Origin: Pseudomonas sp. MM223
GTDB taxonomy: Bacteria; Pseudomonadota; Gammaproteobacteria; Pseudomonadales; Pseudomonadaceae
Direction of reading: 5' to 3'
NCBI GenBank assembly: GCA_947090765.1
Contig: OX352322.1
Location: 2,587,501-2,651,500, forward strand
Length of the DNA: 64,000 nt
The first letter of the stretch is position 1. Each line of letters opens with the position of its first letter. Under the pieces are notes generated by a model that had not been told where the DNA came from, did not search any database, and saw only the letters and a list, made by a program, of their open reading frames with translations. The position numbers and the translations under genes were made by a program. Of this stretch, positions 9,010-17,172 are shown in pieces.

Positions 9010-10062
9010 TCACAGGTCCGGGTACAGGCGGCCAGGGTTGAACACCCCCTGGGGGTCGAGTTGCTGCTTGAGGGCGCGGTGGTAACGCATCAGTGCGGCG
9101 GGCAGGGGCGGGCTGCTGGTTGCACCGGGGGCGTAGCAGGTGGCGTGGCCGCCCACCTTGGCGACGTGGTCGCGAATTGTCTGCGCTGGAGCACTGGTCT
9201 TCAGCCAGCGCTGGGCGCCTCCCCAGTCAATCAGTTGCTGGCCGGGCAGGTGCAGCTCGTCGGTGGCGTTGGGCAGCGACAAACGCCAGAGCGGCGTCGG
9301 GCCATCGAAAAACGCCAGGCGCTGTTCGCGCAGGTCGCTCCAGAAGCTGCTGTCGAGGACTTCGCCACCCAGGCGCTGACGCGCTGACTGCACCGAGCCT
9401 TCACCGCCTTCCAGGCGCAGGTACAGGGCGTCGCCGTCATGGCAGGCGGCGCTGATCGGCAGTGGCTGCTGGCCCCACTCGGCCAGTTCGGCCAATGCCT
9501 GGTGGCAGGCCATCGGCAGGCGCAGGCTCAGGCATTCGCGCGGCCGAGGCAGCACTTTCAGCGACACTTCGGTCAACAGCCCCAGGCAACCAAAGCTACC
9601 CGCCATCAGCCGAGATACATCATAACCGGCCACGTTCTTCATCACCTCGCCACCAAAGCGCAGCAGCTTGCCGTGGCCGGTAATCACCCGCGTGCCGAGC
9701 ACGTAGTCACGTACCGACCCGGCCCACGGCCGCCTGGGGCCGGACAGGCCCGCCGCAACCATGCCGCCCAAGGTGGCCTCGGGGCCCAGGTGCGGGGGTT
9801 CGCAGGGCAGCATCTGGCCGGCCTCGTGCAGGGCAGCTTCGATGTCGCGCAGCGGTGTGCCTGCACGGGCGGTGAGCACCAGTTCGGTCGGGTCGTAGCT
9901 GACGATGCCTCGGTGGCTACGGGTGTCGAGTACTTCACCGGTTACCGGGTTGCCGAGCATGGCCTTGCTGTTGCTGCCCTGGATACGCAATGGCGTGCCT
10001 TGGCTCAAGGCCTGGTTTACCTGCTCCAGCAGGGCCTGGCTGATGTCGCGGTCCATGCTCAT
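9010..10062 (-). CDS. glcE: Glycolate oxidase FAD-binding subunit
   Basis: The product has 350 residues, starting MSMDRDISQ. It holds the FAD-binding type 4 (PCMH) fold: LRIQGSNSKAMLG and a GLSGPRRPWAGSVRDYVLG region, with VAGYDVSRLMAGSFGCLGL further on, and a C-terminal FNPGRLYPDL. It is the smaller flavoprotein-like subunit of glycolate oxidase. The start codon overlaps the glcD stop as TGATG, so the two genes are translationally coupled. Confidence 0.94.
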   Translation of the reverse strand: MSMDRDISQALLEQVNQALSQGTPLRIQGSNSKAMLGNPVTGEVLDTRSHRGIVSYDPTELVLTARAGTPLRDIEAALHEAGQMLPCEPPHLGPEATLGGMVAAGLSGPRRPWAGSVRDYVLGTRVITGHGKLLRFGGEVMKNVAGYDVSRLMAGSFGCLGLLTEVSLKVLPRPRECLSLRLPMACHQALAELAEWGQQPLPISAACHDGDALYLRLEGGEGSVQSARQRLGGEVLDSSFWSDLREQRLAFFDGPTPLWRLSLPNATDELHLPGQQLIDWGGAQRWLKTSAPAQTIRDHVAKVGGHATCYAPGATSSPPLPAALMRYHRALKQQLDPQGVFNPGRLYPDL

Positions 10063-11561
10063 CAGAAACGCTCCAGGTTGGGAAAGGGCAGATGCCCGTG
10101 GTGCACGTGCATGGCGCCGAATTCGGCGCAGCGGTGCAAGGTGGGGATGTTCTTGCCCGGGTTGAGCAGGCCCTGCGGGTCGAAAGCGGCCTTGACCGCA
10201 TGGAACAGGGTGATTTCGTCGCTGTTGAACTGCGCGCACATCTGGTTGATTTTCTCGCGGCCCACGCCGTGCTCGCCGGTAATGCTGCCGCCCACCGCCA
10301 CGCACAGTTCCAGGATCTTGCCGCCGATGGCTTCGGCCCGCTCCAGTTCGCCGGGCAAGTTGGCATCGAACAGGATCAGCGGGTGCATGTTGCCGTCGCC
10401 GGCGTGGAACACGTTGGCCACACGCAGGCCGTACTCGCTGGACAGGTCACTGATGCCCTTGAGCACCCGCGGCAGTTCACGGCGCGGGATGGTGCCGTCC
10501 ATGCAGTAGTAGTCCGGGGAAATGCGCCCCACCGCCGGAAAGGCGTTCTTGCGCCCGGCCCAGAAGCGCACACGCTCGGCCTCGTCGCAGGCCAGCCGCA
10601 CCTCGCGGGCGCCGGCTTGCGTCAGTACGGCGGCCACCCGTTCGCAGTCGTCGTGCACATCGGCCTCCACGCCATCCAGTTCGCACAACAGGATGGCTGC
10701 CGCGTCTACCGGGTAGCCGGCGTGGATGAAGTCTTCGGCGGCGCGGATGGCCAGGTTGTCCATCATCTCCAGCCCGCCGGGGATGATGCCGGCGGCGATG
10801 ATGTCGGCCACCGCCCGGCCGGCGTCCTCGACACTGTCGAAACTGGCCAGCAGCACCCGCGCCACCTGAGGTTTGGGCAGCAGTTTCACGGTAACTTCGG
10901 TGACGATACCAAGCATGCCCTCAGAGCCGGTAAACAGCGCCAGCAGGTCGAAGCCAGGGCTGTCCAGGGCATCGCTGCCCAGGGTCAGGTGCTCACCTTC
11001 GACGGTGAGAATGTCCACCTTGAGCAGGTTGTGCACGGTCAGGCCGTACTTGAGGCAGTGCACGCCACCTGCGTTCTCGGCAACGTTGCCACCGATGGAG
11101 CAGGCAATTTGCGAGGAAGGGTCTGGTGCGTAGTACATACCATGGGGTGCGGCGGCCTGGGAGATGGCCAGGTTGCGTACGCCGGGCTGCACACGGGCGT
11201 AGCGGCCCTGCGGGTTGACCTCCAGGATGCGGTTGAAGCGTGCCATCACCAGCAAGATACCCTTGGCCAGCGGCAGGGCACCGCCCGACAAACCGGTACC
11301 GGCGCCACGCGCTACCAGCGGAACGCCGCGCTGGTGGCACAACTTGAGCAGCGCCTGCACTTGCTCCAGGCGTTCGGGCAGCACGACCAGCAGCGGCACC
11401 GTGCGGTAGGCCGACAGGCCATCGCATTCGTAGGGTTTGAGGTCTTCTTCGCGGTGCAGGACTTCGAGGTCCGGCAGGGCGGTGCGCAGCGCCTGCAGCA
11501 GGGCTGCCTGGTCCACGGCGGGCAGCGCGCCATCGACGCGTTCGTCGTACAGGATATTCAT
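10062..11561 (-). CDS. glcD: Glycolate oxidase catalytic FAD subunit
   Basis: The product has 499 residues, the same length as E. coli GlcD. The FAD pyrophosphate loop VARGAGTGLSGGALP is at about residues 83-97. DPSSQIACSIGGNVAENAGG follows, and the C-terminal domain ends with GSITGEHGVGREK and LLNPGKNIP. The start MNILYDE at 11561 matches the family; five upstream codons are also in frame. It is the first gene of the leftward glc operon and faces glcC across an intergenic region with two operator sites. Confidence 0.96.
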   Translation of the reverse strand: MNILYDERVDGALPAVDQAALLQALRTALPDLEVLHREEDLKPYECDGLSAYRTVPLLVVLPERLEQVQALLKLCHQRGVPLVARGAGTGLSGGALPLAKGILLVMARFNRILEVNPQGRYARVQPGVRNLAISQAAAPHGMYYAPDPSSQIACSIGGNVAENAGGVHCLKYGLTVHNLLKVDILTVEGEHLTLGSDALDSPGFDLLALFTGSEGMLGIVTEVTVKLLPKPQVARVLLASFDSVEDAGRAVADIIAAGIIPGGLEMMDNLAIRAAEDFIHAGYPVDAAAILLCELDGVEADVHDDCERVAAVLTQAGAREVRLACDEAERVRFWAGRKNAFPAVGRISPDYYCMDGTIPRRELPRVLKGISDLSSEYGLRVANVFHAGDGNMHPLILFDANLPGELERAEAIGGKILELCVAVGGSITGEHGVGREKINQMCAQFNSDEITLFHAVKAAFDPQGLLNPGKNIPTLHRCAEFGAMHVHHGHLPFPNLERF

Positions 11562-11653
11562 CGGCTCACTCGGCAACGGTTTTTGTTGTTGTTGGCAAAG
11601 CGGTCACCGTTGCAGCCTGCGCGTGCGAACGGCTGTGGTCGAGTAGGGTAGGC

Positions 11654-11667
11654 ACTGGTCCTACCAG
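11654..11667. promoter_or_regulatory. Predicted GlcC operator 1
   Basis: ACTGGTCCTACCAG contains TGGT-CCT-ACCA, which fits the TNGTNNNACNA consensus of FadR-subfamily (FCD) GntR regulators. An identical 14-base copy lies at 11729. Both are between divergent glcC and glcD, so the adjacent FCD regulator GlcC is the likely binder. Confidence 0.7.
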
Positions 11668-11728
11668 TTTTTCCTCTGGGTACTGGTTATTGATGGGTTT
11701 ACCCGGCTAGATTGGGGCAGGTGGTCTA

Positions 11729-11742
11729 ACTGGTCCTACCAG
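11729..11742. promoter_or_regulatory. Predicted GlcC operator 2, next to the glcC ribosome site
   Basis: Second identical copy of ACTGGTCCTACCAG, 75 bases from the first. It ends 2 bases before the AGGAGGG-type ribosome site of glcC, so a protein bound here would block glcC transcription or early elongation. This fits autoregulation. Confidence 0.7.
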
Positions 11743-11756
11743 CAGGAGGGTGCGCA

Positions 11757-12521
11757 GTGGTTACTGAAGGCAAAGCCAACGTCGCCGACCAGGTGGCCGA
11801 GCGGGTCGAGCGGCTGATCGTCGACGGCGTGCTGAAGGTGGGCCAGGCCCTGCCATCGGAGCGGCGGCTGGTAGAGAAACTGGGGTGTTCACGCTCGGCC
11901 CTGCGCGAAGGGCTACGCATTTTGCGTGGGCGCGGCATCATCGACACCGAGCAGGGGCGCGGCTCGTTCGTCGCCGACCTGACCGGGCAGGTGGGGGCCA
12001 CGCCGTTGATGCACCTGTTCAGCTCGCAGCCGCGCACGCTGTTCGACCTGCTGGAGGTGCGGGCGTTGCTGGAGGCCGAGTCGGCGCGGCTGGCGGCGTT
12101 GCGCGCCACCGAGGTCGACCGCTTGCTGATACGCCGGCGTTATGAAGAAATGCTGGCGGCGCACGAGGCCCCTGAGGCAATCGATGCCCGTGAGCATGCC
12201 CGCCGTGACCATGCCTTTCACCGGGCGATCAGCGAGGCGTCGCACAACCCGGTGCTGGTGCATACCCTGCAATCGCTCAGTGACCTGACCTTGAGCACGG
12301 TGTTTGCCTCGGTCAACAACTTGTATTGCCGGCCGGCGCAGAAACGCCAGATTGATCGGCAACATGCGCGGTTGTATCACGCGGTGATGGAGCAACTGCC
12401 CGAGCAGGCACAGCGGGCGGCGCGCGAGCATATCAACGGGATACGTGACAGTTTGCGGGAGATCGAACAGGAAGAGCAGCGTTTGGTCAGGGCGACCATG
12501 CGCATGGATGGCTGGGGCTGA
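11757..12521 (+). CDS. glcC: GntR/FCD-family regulator of the glc operon
   Basis: The product has 254 residues with a GTG start 6 bases after AGGAGGG. The N-terminal winged helix has PSERRLVEKLGCSRSALREG and then GRGSFVADL. The C-terminal FCD domain has the acidic/histidine metal- or ligand-binding positions, for example RRDHAFHRAISEASHNPVL. In E. coli GlcC activates glcDEFGB with glycolate. Here it is divergent from glcD and has two matching operators in the shared promoter region, which supports the same job. Confidence 0.93.
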   Translation: MVTEGKANVADQVAERVERLIVDGVLKVGQALPSERRLVEKLGCSRSALREGLRILRGRGIIDTEQGRGSFVADLTGQVGATPLMHLFSSQPRTLFDLLEVRALLEAESARLAALRATEVDRLLIRRRYEEMLAAHEAPEAIDAREHARRDHAFHRAISEASHNPVLVHTLQSLSDLTLSTVFASVNNLYCRPAQKRQIDRQHARLYHAVMEQLPEQAQRAAREHINGIRDSLREIEQEEQRLVRATMRMDGWG

Positions 12522-12527
12522 TGTCAT

Positions 12528-12635
12528 CCTGCACCGGCCCTATCGCCGGCAAGCCAGCTCCCACAAGTACAACACAGCCTTCGAATGCAGTGATGTACCT
12601 GTGGGGCTGGCTTGCCGGCGATAGGGCCAGTGCAG
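12528..12635. repeat. REP inverted pair (subfamily A)
   Basis: Arms 12528-12564 and 12598-12635 carry the GCCGGCAAGCCAGCTCCCAC core and its complement. The pair sits between the convergent ends of glcC and the DUF2388 gene. Confidence 0.85.
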
Positions 12636-12642
12636 GCTTACT

Positions 12643-12960
12643 TCAATGGTCAGCTATACGGTCATCCTGAGACAGAATGGCCCGCGCCAGTTCTTCATCA
12701 TTGGCCTGCAGCCCCGGATGGTCCTTGCGGGCCTGTTCCAGCGCCGACTCTACATAGGCGCCACGGATTGCACCGCCGCTGGCGACGAAGGCAGAAAGCT
12801 CGTCACGGGCCGGGATGATCCGTTTGTCGTCCTTGAAGGTCGAATACAGCGAAGCGGAAACACCGGCCGAGGTGGCGACGTCGCCCGCATCGACGCGGGC
12901 CAGGGCAGCACCGGCAGGCAGCAGGAGCAGCAGCGCAGGGGCGAGGAGTAGGTGGCGCAT
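12643..12960 (-). CDS. DUF2388 domain-containing small exported protein
   Basis: The product has 105 residues from MRHLLLAPALLLLLPAGAALA, a clear signal peptide. The mature part VATSAGVSASLYSTFKDDK and the GAIRGAYVESALEQARK region match the DUF2388 family of small periplasmic Pseudomonas proteins, often present in several copies per genome. The function is unknown. The upstream in-frame extension lacks family features, so the ATG at 12960 is used. Confidence 0.85.
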   Translation of the reverse strand: MRHLLLAPALLLLLPAGAALARVDAGDVATSAGVSASLYSTFKDDKRIIPARDELSAFVASGGAIRGAYVESALEQARKDHPGLQANDEELARAILSQDDRIADH

Positions 12961-13060
12961 GTCGTGTTCTCCAGTAGCGTGAAGCACAGGGAAATAAACC
13001 ACTCAGTCATTAAGAGAGCTAGAGCTGGCGGGTAGTTCCCTTCCTGGCTGGAGATTGTCG

Positions 13061-13168
13061 GGGGCTGCTGTGCAGCCCATCGCCGGCAAGCCAGCTCCCA
13101 CCCCGACCGCATGGGTAGAAGCCATGTGCAGTACCTGTGGGAGCTGGCTTGCCGGCGATAGGGCCCTG
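13061..13168. repeat. REP inverted pair (subfamily A)
   Basis: Arms 13061-13099 and 13134-13168 have the CGCCGGCAAGCCAGCTCCCA core and its complement. It lies just downstream of the aldehyde dehydrogenase stop, as expected for a transcription-unit end. Confidence 0.85.
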
Positions 13169-14620
13169 TCAGGCGAGTTGGTAGGTGGTCTTCACCCGGG
13201 TAAAGAACTGCCGCGCATGCGTCCCTTGCTCACGCGACCCCAGGCTCGATGCCCCGTTCCCCCCGAACGGCACGTGATAATCCACCCCGGCAGTCGGCAA
13301 GTTGACCATCACCATTCCCGCCGAACTGTTGCGCTTGAAATGCTCGGCATAACGCAGCGAGGTGGTGACGATACCCGCCGACAGGCCAAACGCAGTGTCC
13401 TCGGCGGCAGCTAACGCTTCGTCATAGTCACGCACCTTGAGCACGCTCAGCACCGGCCCGAAAATTTCTTCGCGGTAGATGCGCATGTCCGGCGTCACTT
13501 CGGTAAACAGCGCCGGGGTGAAGAAATACGCCCCGGCCTGGTTGTCGATCCGCTCGCCGCCACACACCAGCTTCGCGCCTTGTTCAAGGCCGGCGGCCAC
13601 ATACGCCAGGTCCTGCTCCAGTTGCCTGCTGTCGACCACCGGGCCGATGTCGGTGCTGGCTTGCAACGCATCGCCTACCTTCAGTGCGCGGCTGCGTTCG
13701 GCCAGGCGCGCGACGAAGGCATCGTGGATGCCTTCGGTCACGATCACCCGCGAGCTGGCGGTGCAGCGTTGGCCGGTGCTGTAGAACGAGCCGTTCAAGG
13801 CCACTTCCACCGCCTGTTCCAGGTCGGCATCATCCAGCACGATCAGCGGGTTCTTCCCGCCCATCTCCAGCTGCACCTTCTTCATGCCTTCGGCGGCCAG
13901 CCGGGCAATTTGCCGGCCAGTATGCTCGGAGCCGGTGAAGCTGATGCCATCGACCTGCGGCGAGCGGATAATCGTATCGCCCACGCTACGCCCCGGGCCG
14001 ATCAGCATGTTGAACACACCCGCCGGCAAACCGGCGCGGGAGATGATGTCGGCCAAGGCCCAGGCCGAGGAGGGCACCAGCTCGGCCGGCTTGAACACCA
14101 CGCAGTTGCCAAAGCACAGCGCCGGGGCGATTTTCCACGCCGGGATGGCGATGGGGAAGTTCCACGGTGCGATGATGCCCACCACGCCCAGTGGTTGGGT
14201 GAACACATCGATACCGACGTCCTGGCGCACCGACTGGTACTTCTCGCCTTCGGCACGCAGCGCTTCCTGGGCGTAGAACTTGAACGAGCGCCCGGCACGG
14301 TCCACTTCGCCCAACGCCTCACGCAGCACCTTGCCTTCTTCGCGGGCCAGCAGTGTGGCCAGTTCCTCTCGGCGGGCGAGGATTTCGGTGCCGATGAAGT
14401 CCAGTGCGTCCGCACGCTGCTGCGGGTTGCTGCGCGCCCAGGCAGGCTGCGCGCGGCGGGCCGCGGCGATGGCCTGTTCGGTCAGCACCTGGTCGGCGCG
14501 CTCGAAGCGTTCGACCACCTCGCCCGGGTTGGACGGGTTGCGGTTTTCCAGGATGTCGGCGCTGCCGCCGAGCGGGACGAAGGCGCCATCGACGTAGCTG
14601 CTTTTGGTGGCAAGGGTCAT
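13169..14620 (-). CDS. NAD(P)-dependent aldehyde dehydrogenase (alpha-ketoglutarate semialdehyde dehydrogenase-like)
   Basis: The product has 483 residues and the complete ALDH fold. Motifs seen are APWNFPIAIPAWKIAPAL, the general-base glutamate in LEMGGKNPLIV, and the catalytic cysteine in GQRCTASSRV. EEIFGPVLSV is also present. It resembles the branch that oxidises alpha-ketoglutarate semialdehyde or related short semialdehydes to acids, but the substrate is inferred only. It overlaps the preceding 2-hydroxyacid dehydrogenase gene by 4 bases, so the two are coupled and end a three-gene unit with the flavoprotein oxidase. Confidence 0.88.
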   Translation of the reverse strand: MTLATKSSYVDGAFVPLGGSADILENRNPSNPGEVVERFERADQVLTEQAIAAARRAQPAWARSNPQQRADALDFIGTEILARREELATLLAREEGKVLREALGEVDRAGRSFKFYAQEALRAEGEKYQSVRQDVGIDVFTQPLGVVGIIAPWNFPIAIPAWKIAPALCFGNCVVFKPAELVPSSAWALADIISRAGLPAGVFNMLIGPGRSVGDTIIRSPQVDGISFTGSEHTGRQIARLAAEGMKKVQLEMGGKNPLIVLDDADLEQAVEVALNGSFYSTGQRCTASSRVIVTEGIHDAFVARLAERSRALKVGDALQASTDIGPVVDSRQLEQDLAYVAAGLEQGAKLVCGGERIDNQAGAYFFTPALFTEVTPDMRIYREEIFGPVLSVLKVRDYDEALAAAEDTAFGLSAGIVTTSLRYAEHFKRNSSAGMVMVNLPTAGVDYHVPFGGNGASSLGSREQGTHARQFFTRVKTTYQLA

Positions 14621-15585
14621 GCGGTGCGAATCCTTTTTTCAGAAACCTGGCGGGCGACGAAGTCGCTGATGTTGTCCACGGCGCTGTCCATCAGCTGCTG
14701 CATGGCGTCTTCGCTGCTCCAGGCGATGTGCGGATTCAGCAGGAAGTCGTCACGGTCGATCAGCTGGAACAGCGGGTTGCTGGGGTGCAGCGGCTCCACT
14801 TCCACCACATCCAGTGCCACCCCGCCCAGGCGCCCTTGTTGCAGCGCCTGGATCAGCGCCGCTTCGTTGACCACGCCACCGCGGCCGGTGTTGACCACCA
14901 CGGCGTCGGGCTTCATCAATGCCAGTTGCGCGGCATCGATGAGGTTGTGGGTTTCTGGCGTGAGCGGGCAGTTGATCGACAGTACGTCGCAGCTTTTCAG
15001 CAGCTCGGCCAGGGGCCGGCAGTCGGGGCCCTGGCGCTTGCCGCCGCGGTCTTCGAACAACACCTGCATGCCGAACGCCCGTGCCAGGTGCGCCAGGCGC
15101 AGGGCAATCGGGCCACTGCCGATGATCGCCAACTGCTTGTCGCGTACATCGCGGATGCGGTGGTTGAAGTAGATGTTCTGGTACGGTTTGTCGCCGGTAT
15201 GCACCTGGCGCATCAGGCGGGTGAAGGCGGCCGGGCGGCGGAACAGCTCAAGGATCATCGCCAGGCTGTGCTCGGCCACGGTGTTTGCGGCATAGCCCGG
15301 CACGCTCGATACGGCGATGCCGTTGGCTTCGCAGTAATCGACATCGACGATGTCGCGGCCGGTCAGGGCCAGCGAAATCATCTTCAGCCTGGGCAACTGG
15401 CGCAGGTGCTCTTCGCGCAGCGGCACGCTGCAGGTCAGCGCCACCGTTGCGTCTTTCAGGTGCTCCAGCATCTGCTCGGGGTGGGTGTAGGCAAACTGCT
15501 GCCAGGTGTGCTCGCAGTCAGGGCGCTTCAGGCGGGTGGAGGGCGCCAGGCCTTCGTCGTCGAGGAGGACGATATGTTCGCTCAC
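14617..15585 (-). CDS. D-2-hydroxyacid dehydrogenase family protein
   Basis: The product has 322 residues with a GTG start (MSEHIVLLDDEG) after an AAGGACAA ribosome site. The NAD-binding loop reads IGSGPIALRLAHLARAFG, a GxGxxA form of the usual GxGxxG. Catalytic-site motifs are NTGRGGVVNE, DVVEVEPL and LLNPHIAWSSEDA with the active-site histidine. Such enzymes reduce 2-keto acids such as glyoxylate or hydroxypyruvate. Which one acts here is not clear. The gene lies between the flavoprotein oxidase (10 bases upstream) and the aldehyde dehydrogenase. Confidence 0.87.
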   Translation of the reverse strand: MSEHIVLLDDEGLAPSTRLKRPDCEHTWQQFAYTHPEQMLEHLKDATVALTCSVPLREEHLRQLPRLKMISLALTGRDIVDVDYCEANGIAVSSVPGYAANTVAEHSLAMILELFRRPAAFTRLMRQVHTGDKPYQNIYFNHRIRDVRDKQLAIIGSGPIALRLAHLARAFGMQVLFEDRGGKRQGPDCRPLAELLKSCDVLSINCPLTPETHNLIDAAQLALMKPDAVVVNTGRGGVVNEAALIQALQQGRLGGVALDVVEVEPLHPSNPLFQLIDRDDFLLNPHIAWSSEDAMQQLMDSAVDNISDFVARQVSEKRIRTA

Positions 15586-15595
15586 GTTATTGTCC

Positions 15596-16987
15596 TTATT
15601 TTTTCTGCGCGGGTACGTAGCCGGCGGGCGCCATGCCCACAAGCTGGCGGGTGATGAAGCCGGCATCCTGGTCGTGGTCTTCCAGCGATTCCTTGCGCAC
15701 CAGCGCATCGCGTACCAGGTGCGCGCCAAAGAAGCGGAACGGCTCTGGTGGCAGCAGCTTCATCTTCTGGTTGACCAGGCCACAGTTGGCCCACTCATCG
15801 TTGGCATGGGTGGCCAGCGACTTGATGATGCGGCTGGCAAACACGGTGGTGGCCACGCCGTTGCCAGAAAAACCGATGCCGTAGCTGACGGTCTGGTGAT
15901 GGTCGAGGTAACCGAAGTTGGGCAGGCCCTTCATGGCCCGGTCAATCGGCCCGGTCCAGCTGCTGACTACCGGTACATCCTGCAATTGCGGGTAAAGGCG
16001 GCGCAGTTCGGCAGCGACCTTGTCGGCGGCTGGCGAGGGTTTTTCATACAGGTTGCCGATGCGCCCGGCATAGGCGAACTGGCCCAGCGGCTTGCCGAAC
16101 ACCACGCGCCCGTCCGGGGTGTTGCGCCAGTAGTTGAGTACGGTGCGCGAGTCGGTCATGCATTCGCCGCCGCTGAAACCGATGGCGTCGAGCTTGGCCT
16201 TGACCGGCGCGGTGGCGACCATGTCGCTGGACATGATCGCGATCATCCGGCGCAGCTCGGGGAATTGCGCGCCCCAGGCGTTGAGCGCCAGCACCACGTG
16301 GTTGGCTTTTACATGGCCTTTGGCGGTGTGCACCACCGGCTGCTTGCCGCGCTGCAGGTGAGTGAACGGCGATTTTTCGAAAATTTGCACGCCCAGTTTC
16401 AGTGCCACGCGGCGCAGGCCACGGGCCAGCATGGCGGGCTGTACGGTGGCCGCGTTGGGGTCGAAGATGCCACCCAGCACCAGTGGCGAGCCGACGCGGC
16501 CGCGAATGGTCTGGCGGTCCAGTTCCTGAAACGGGTTGACGTCGAGTTTCTGCAGGCCGTCGGTGAGCACGCGCCAGGAGTTCATCTGCCGTTGGTTGGT
16601 GGCCGTCCACAGCCAGCCGTCCTTGCGGTACTGGGCGTCGATGCCGTGCTCCTGGCAGAAACTGCCGATCTCGTCGATGGCCGACTCGGCGGCTTCGCAG
16701 ATGCGCCGCGCCTCGACGTCGCCACAGATGGTGCGCACCGACAGGTATTTGCCCCACCAGTTGGTAGCCACGCCACCGTTGCGCCCGCTGGCACCCGAAC
16801 CGCAGCGGTCGCGCTCGACGATGACGATGGTTTTTTCCGGGTGAGCCTGCTTCAGGCGGATGGCCGACCACAGGCCAAGGAAGCCACCGCCGACGATGCA
16901 CACGTCGGCTTGAATCGAGTCCTGCAGGGCAGGGGCCAGGTCGTTGTCCAGGTCAAGCGCCTGGGCATACCAGAATCCACGGTACAT
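15596..16987 (-). CDS. FAD-dependent oxidoreductase, DAO family (PuuB/OrdL-like)
   Basis: The product has 463 residues. The dinucleotide-binding motif VCIVGGGFLGLWSAIRL is at about residues 29-45. It is followed by VERDRCGSGASGRNGGVATN, a signature shared with gamma-glutamylputrescine oxidase-type enzymes. The C-terminal GYLDHHQTVSYGIGFSGNGVA contacts flavin. Family members oxidise an amine to an imine or aldehyde. It is the first gene of a leftward trio with a 2-hydroxyacid dehydrogenase and an aldehyde dehydrogenase, and is divergent from a GlxA-type regulator, its probable controller. Confidence 0.87.
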   Translation of the reverse strand: MYRGFWYAQALDLDNDLAPALQDSIQADVCIVGGGFLGLWSAIRLKQAHPEKTIVIVERDRCGSGASGRNGGVATNWWGKYLSVRTICGDVEARRICEAAESAIDEIGSFCQEHGIDAQYRKDGWLWTATNQRQMNSWRVLTDGLQKLDVNPFQELDRQTIRGRVGSPLVLGGIFDPNAATVQPAMLARGLRRVALKLGVQIFEKSPFTHLQRGKQPVVHTAKGHVKANHVVLALNAWGAQFPELRRMIAIMSSDMVATAPVKAKLDAIGFSGGECMTDSRTVLNYWRNTPDGRVVFGKPLGQFAYAGRIGNLYEKPSPAADKVAAELRRLYPQLQDVPVVSSWTGPIDRAMKGLPNFGYLDHHQTVSYGIGFSGNGVATTVFASRIIKSLATHANDEWANCGLVNQKMKLLPPEPFRFFGAHLVRDALVRKESLEDHDQDAGFITRQLVGMAPAGYVPAQKK

Positions 16988-17172
16988 GAGGGGTGCCTCT
17001 GAGCATGTTTGTCTTGTGCCTACATGATGCTCAGCCGGGCCAGGGCGCTGATATTACAGCCATGACAATTGATAGAACGGCGCCGCCTTTTGTCACGCAT
17101 TTCCTATTTGTGGGGATGCATATGATATGACGGACGCAGGGCGCGCTTTAGAATGGCGCCATTACGGATGTC

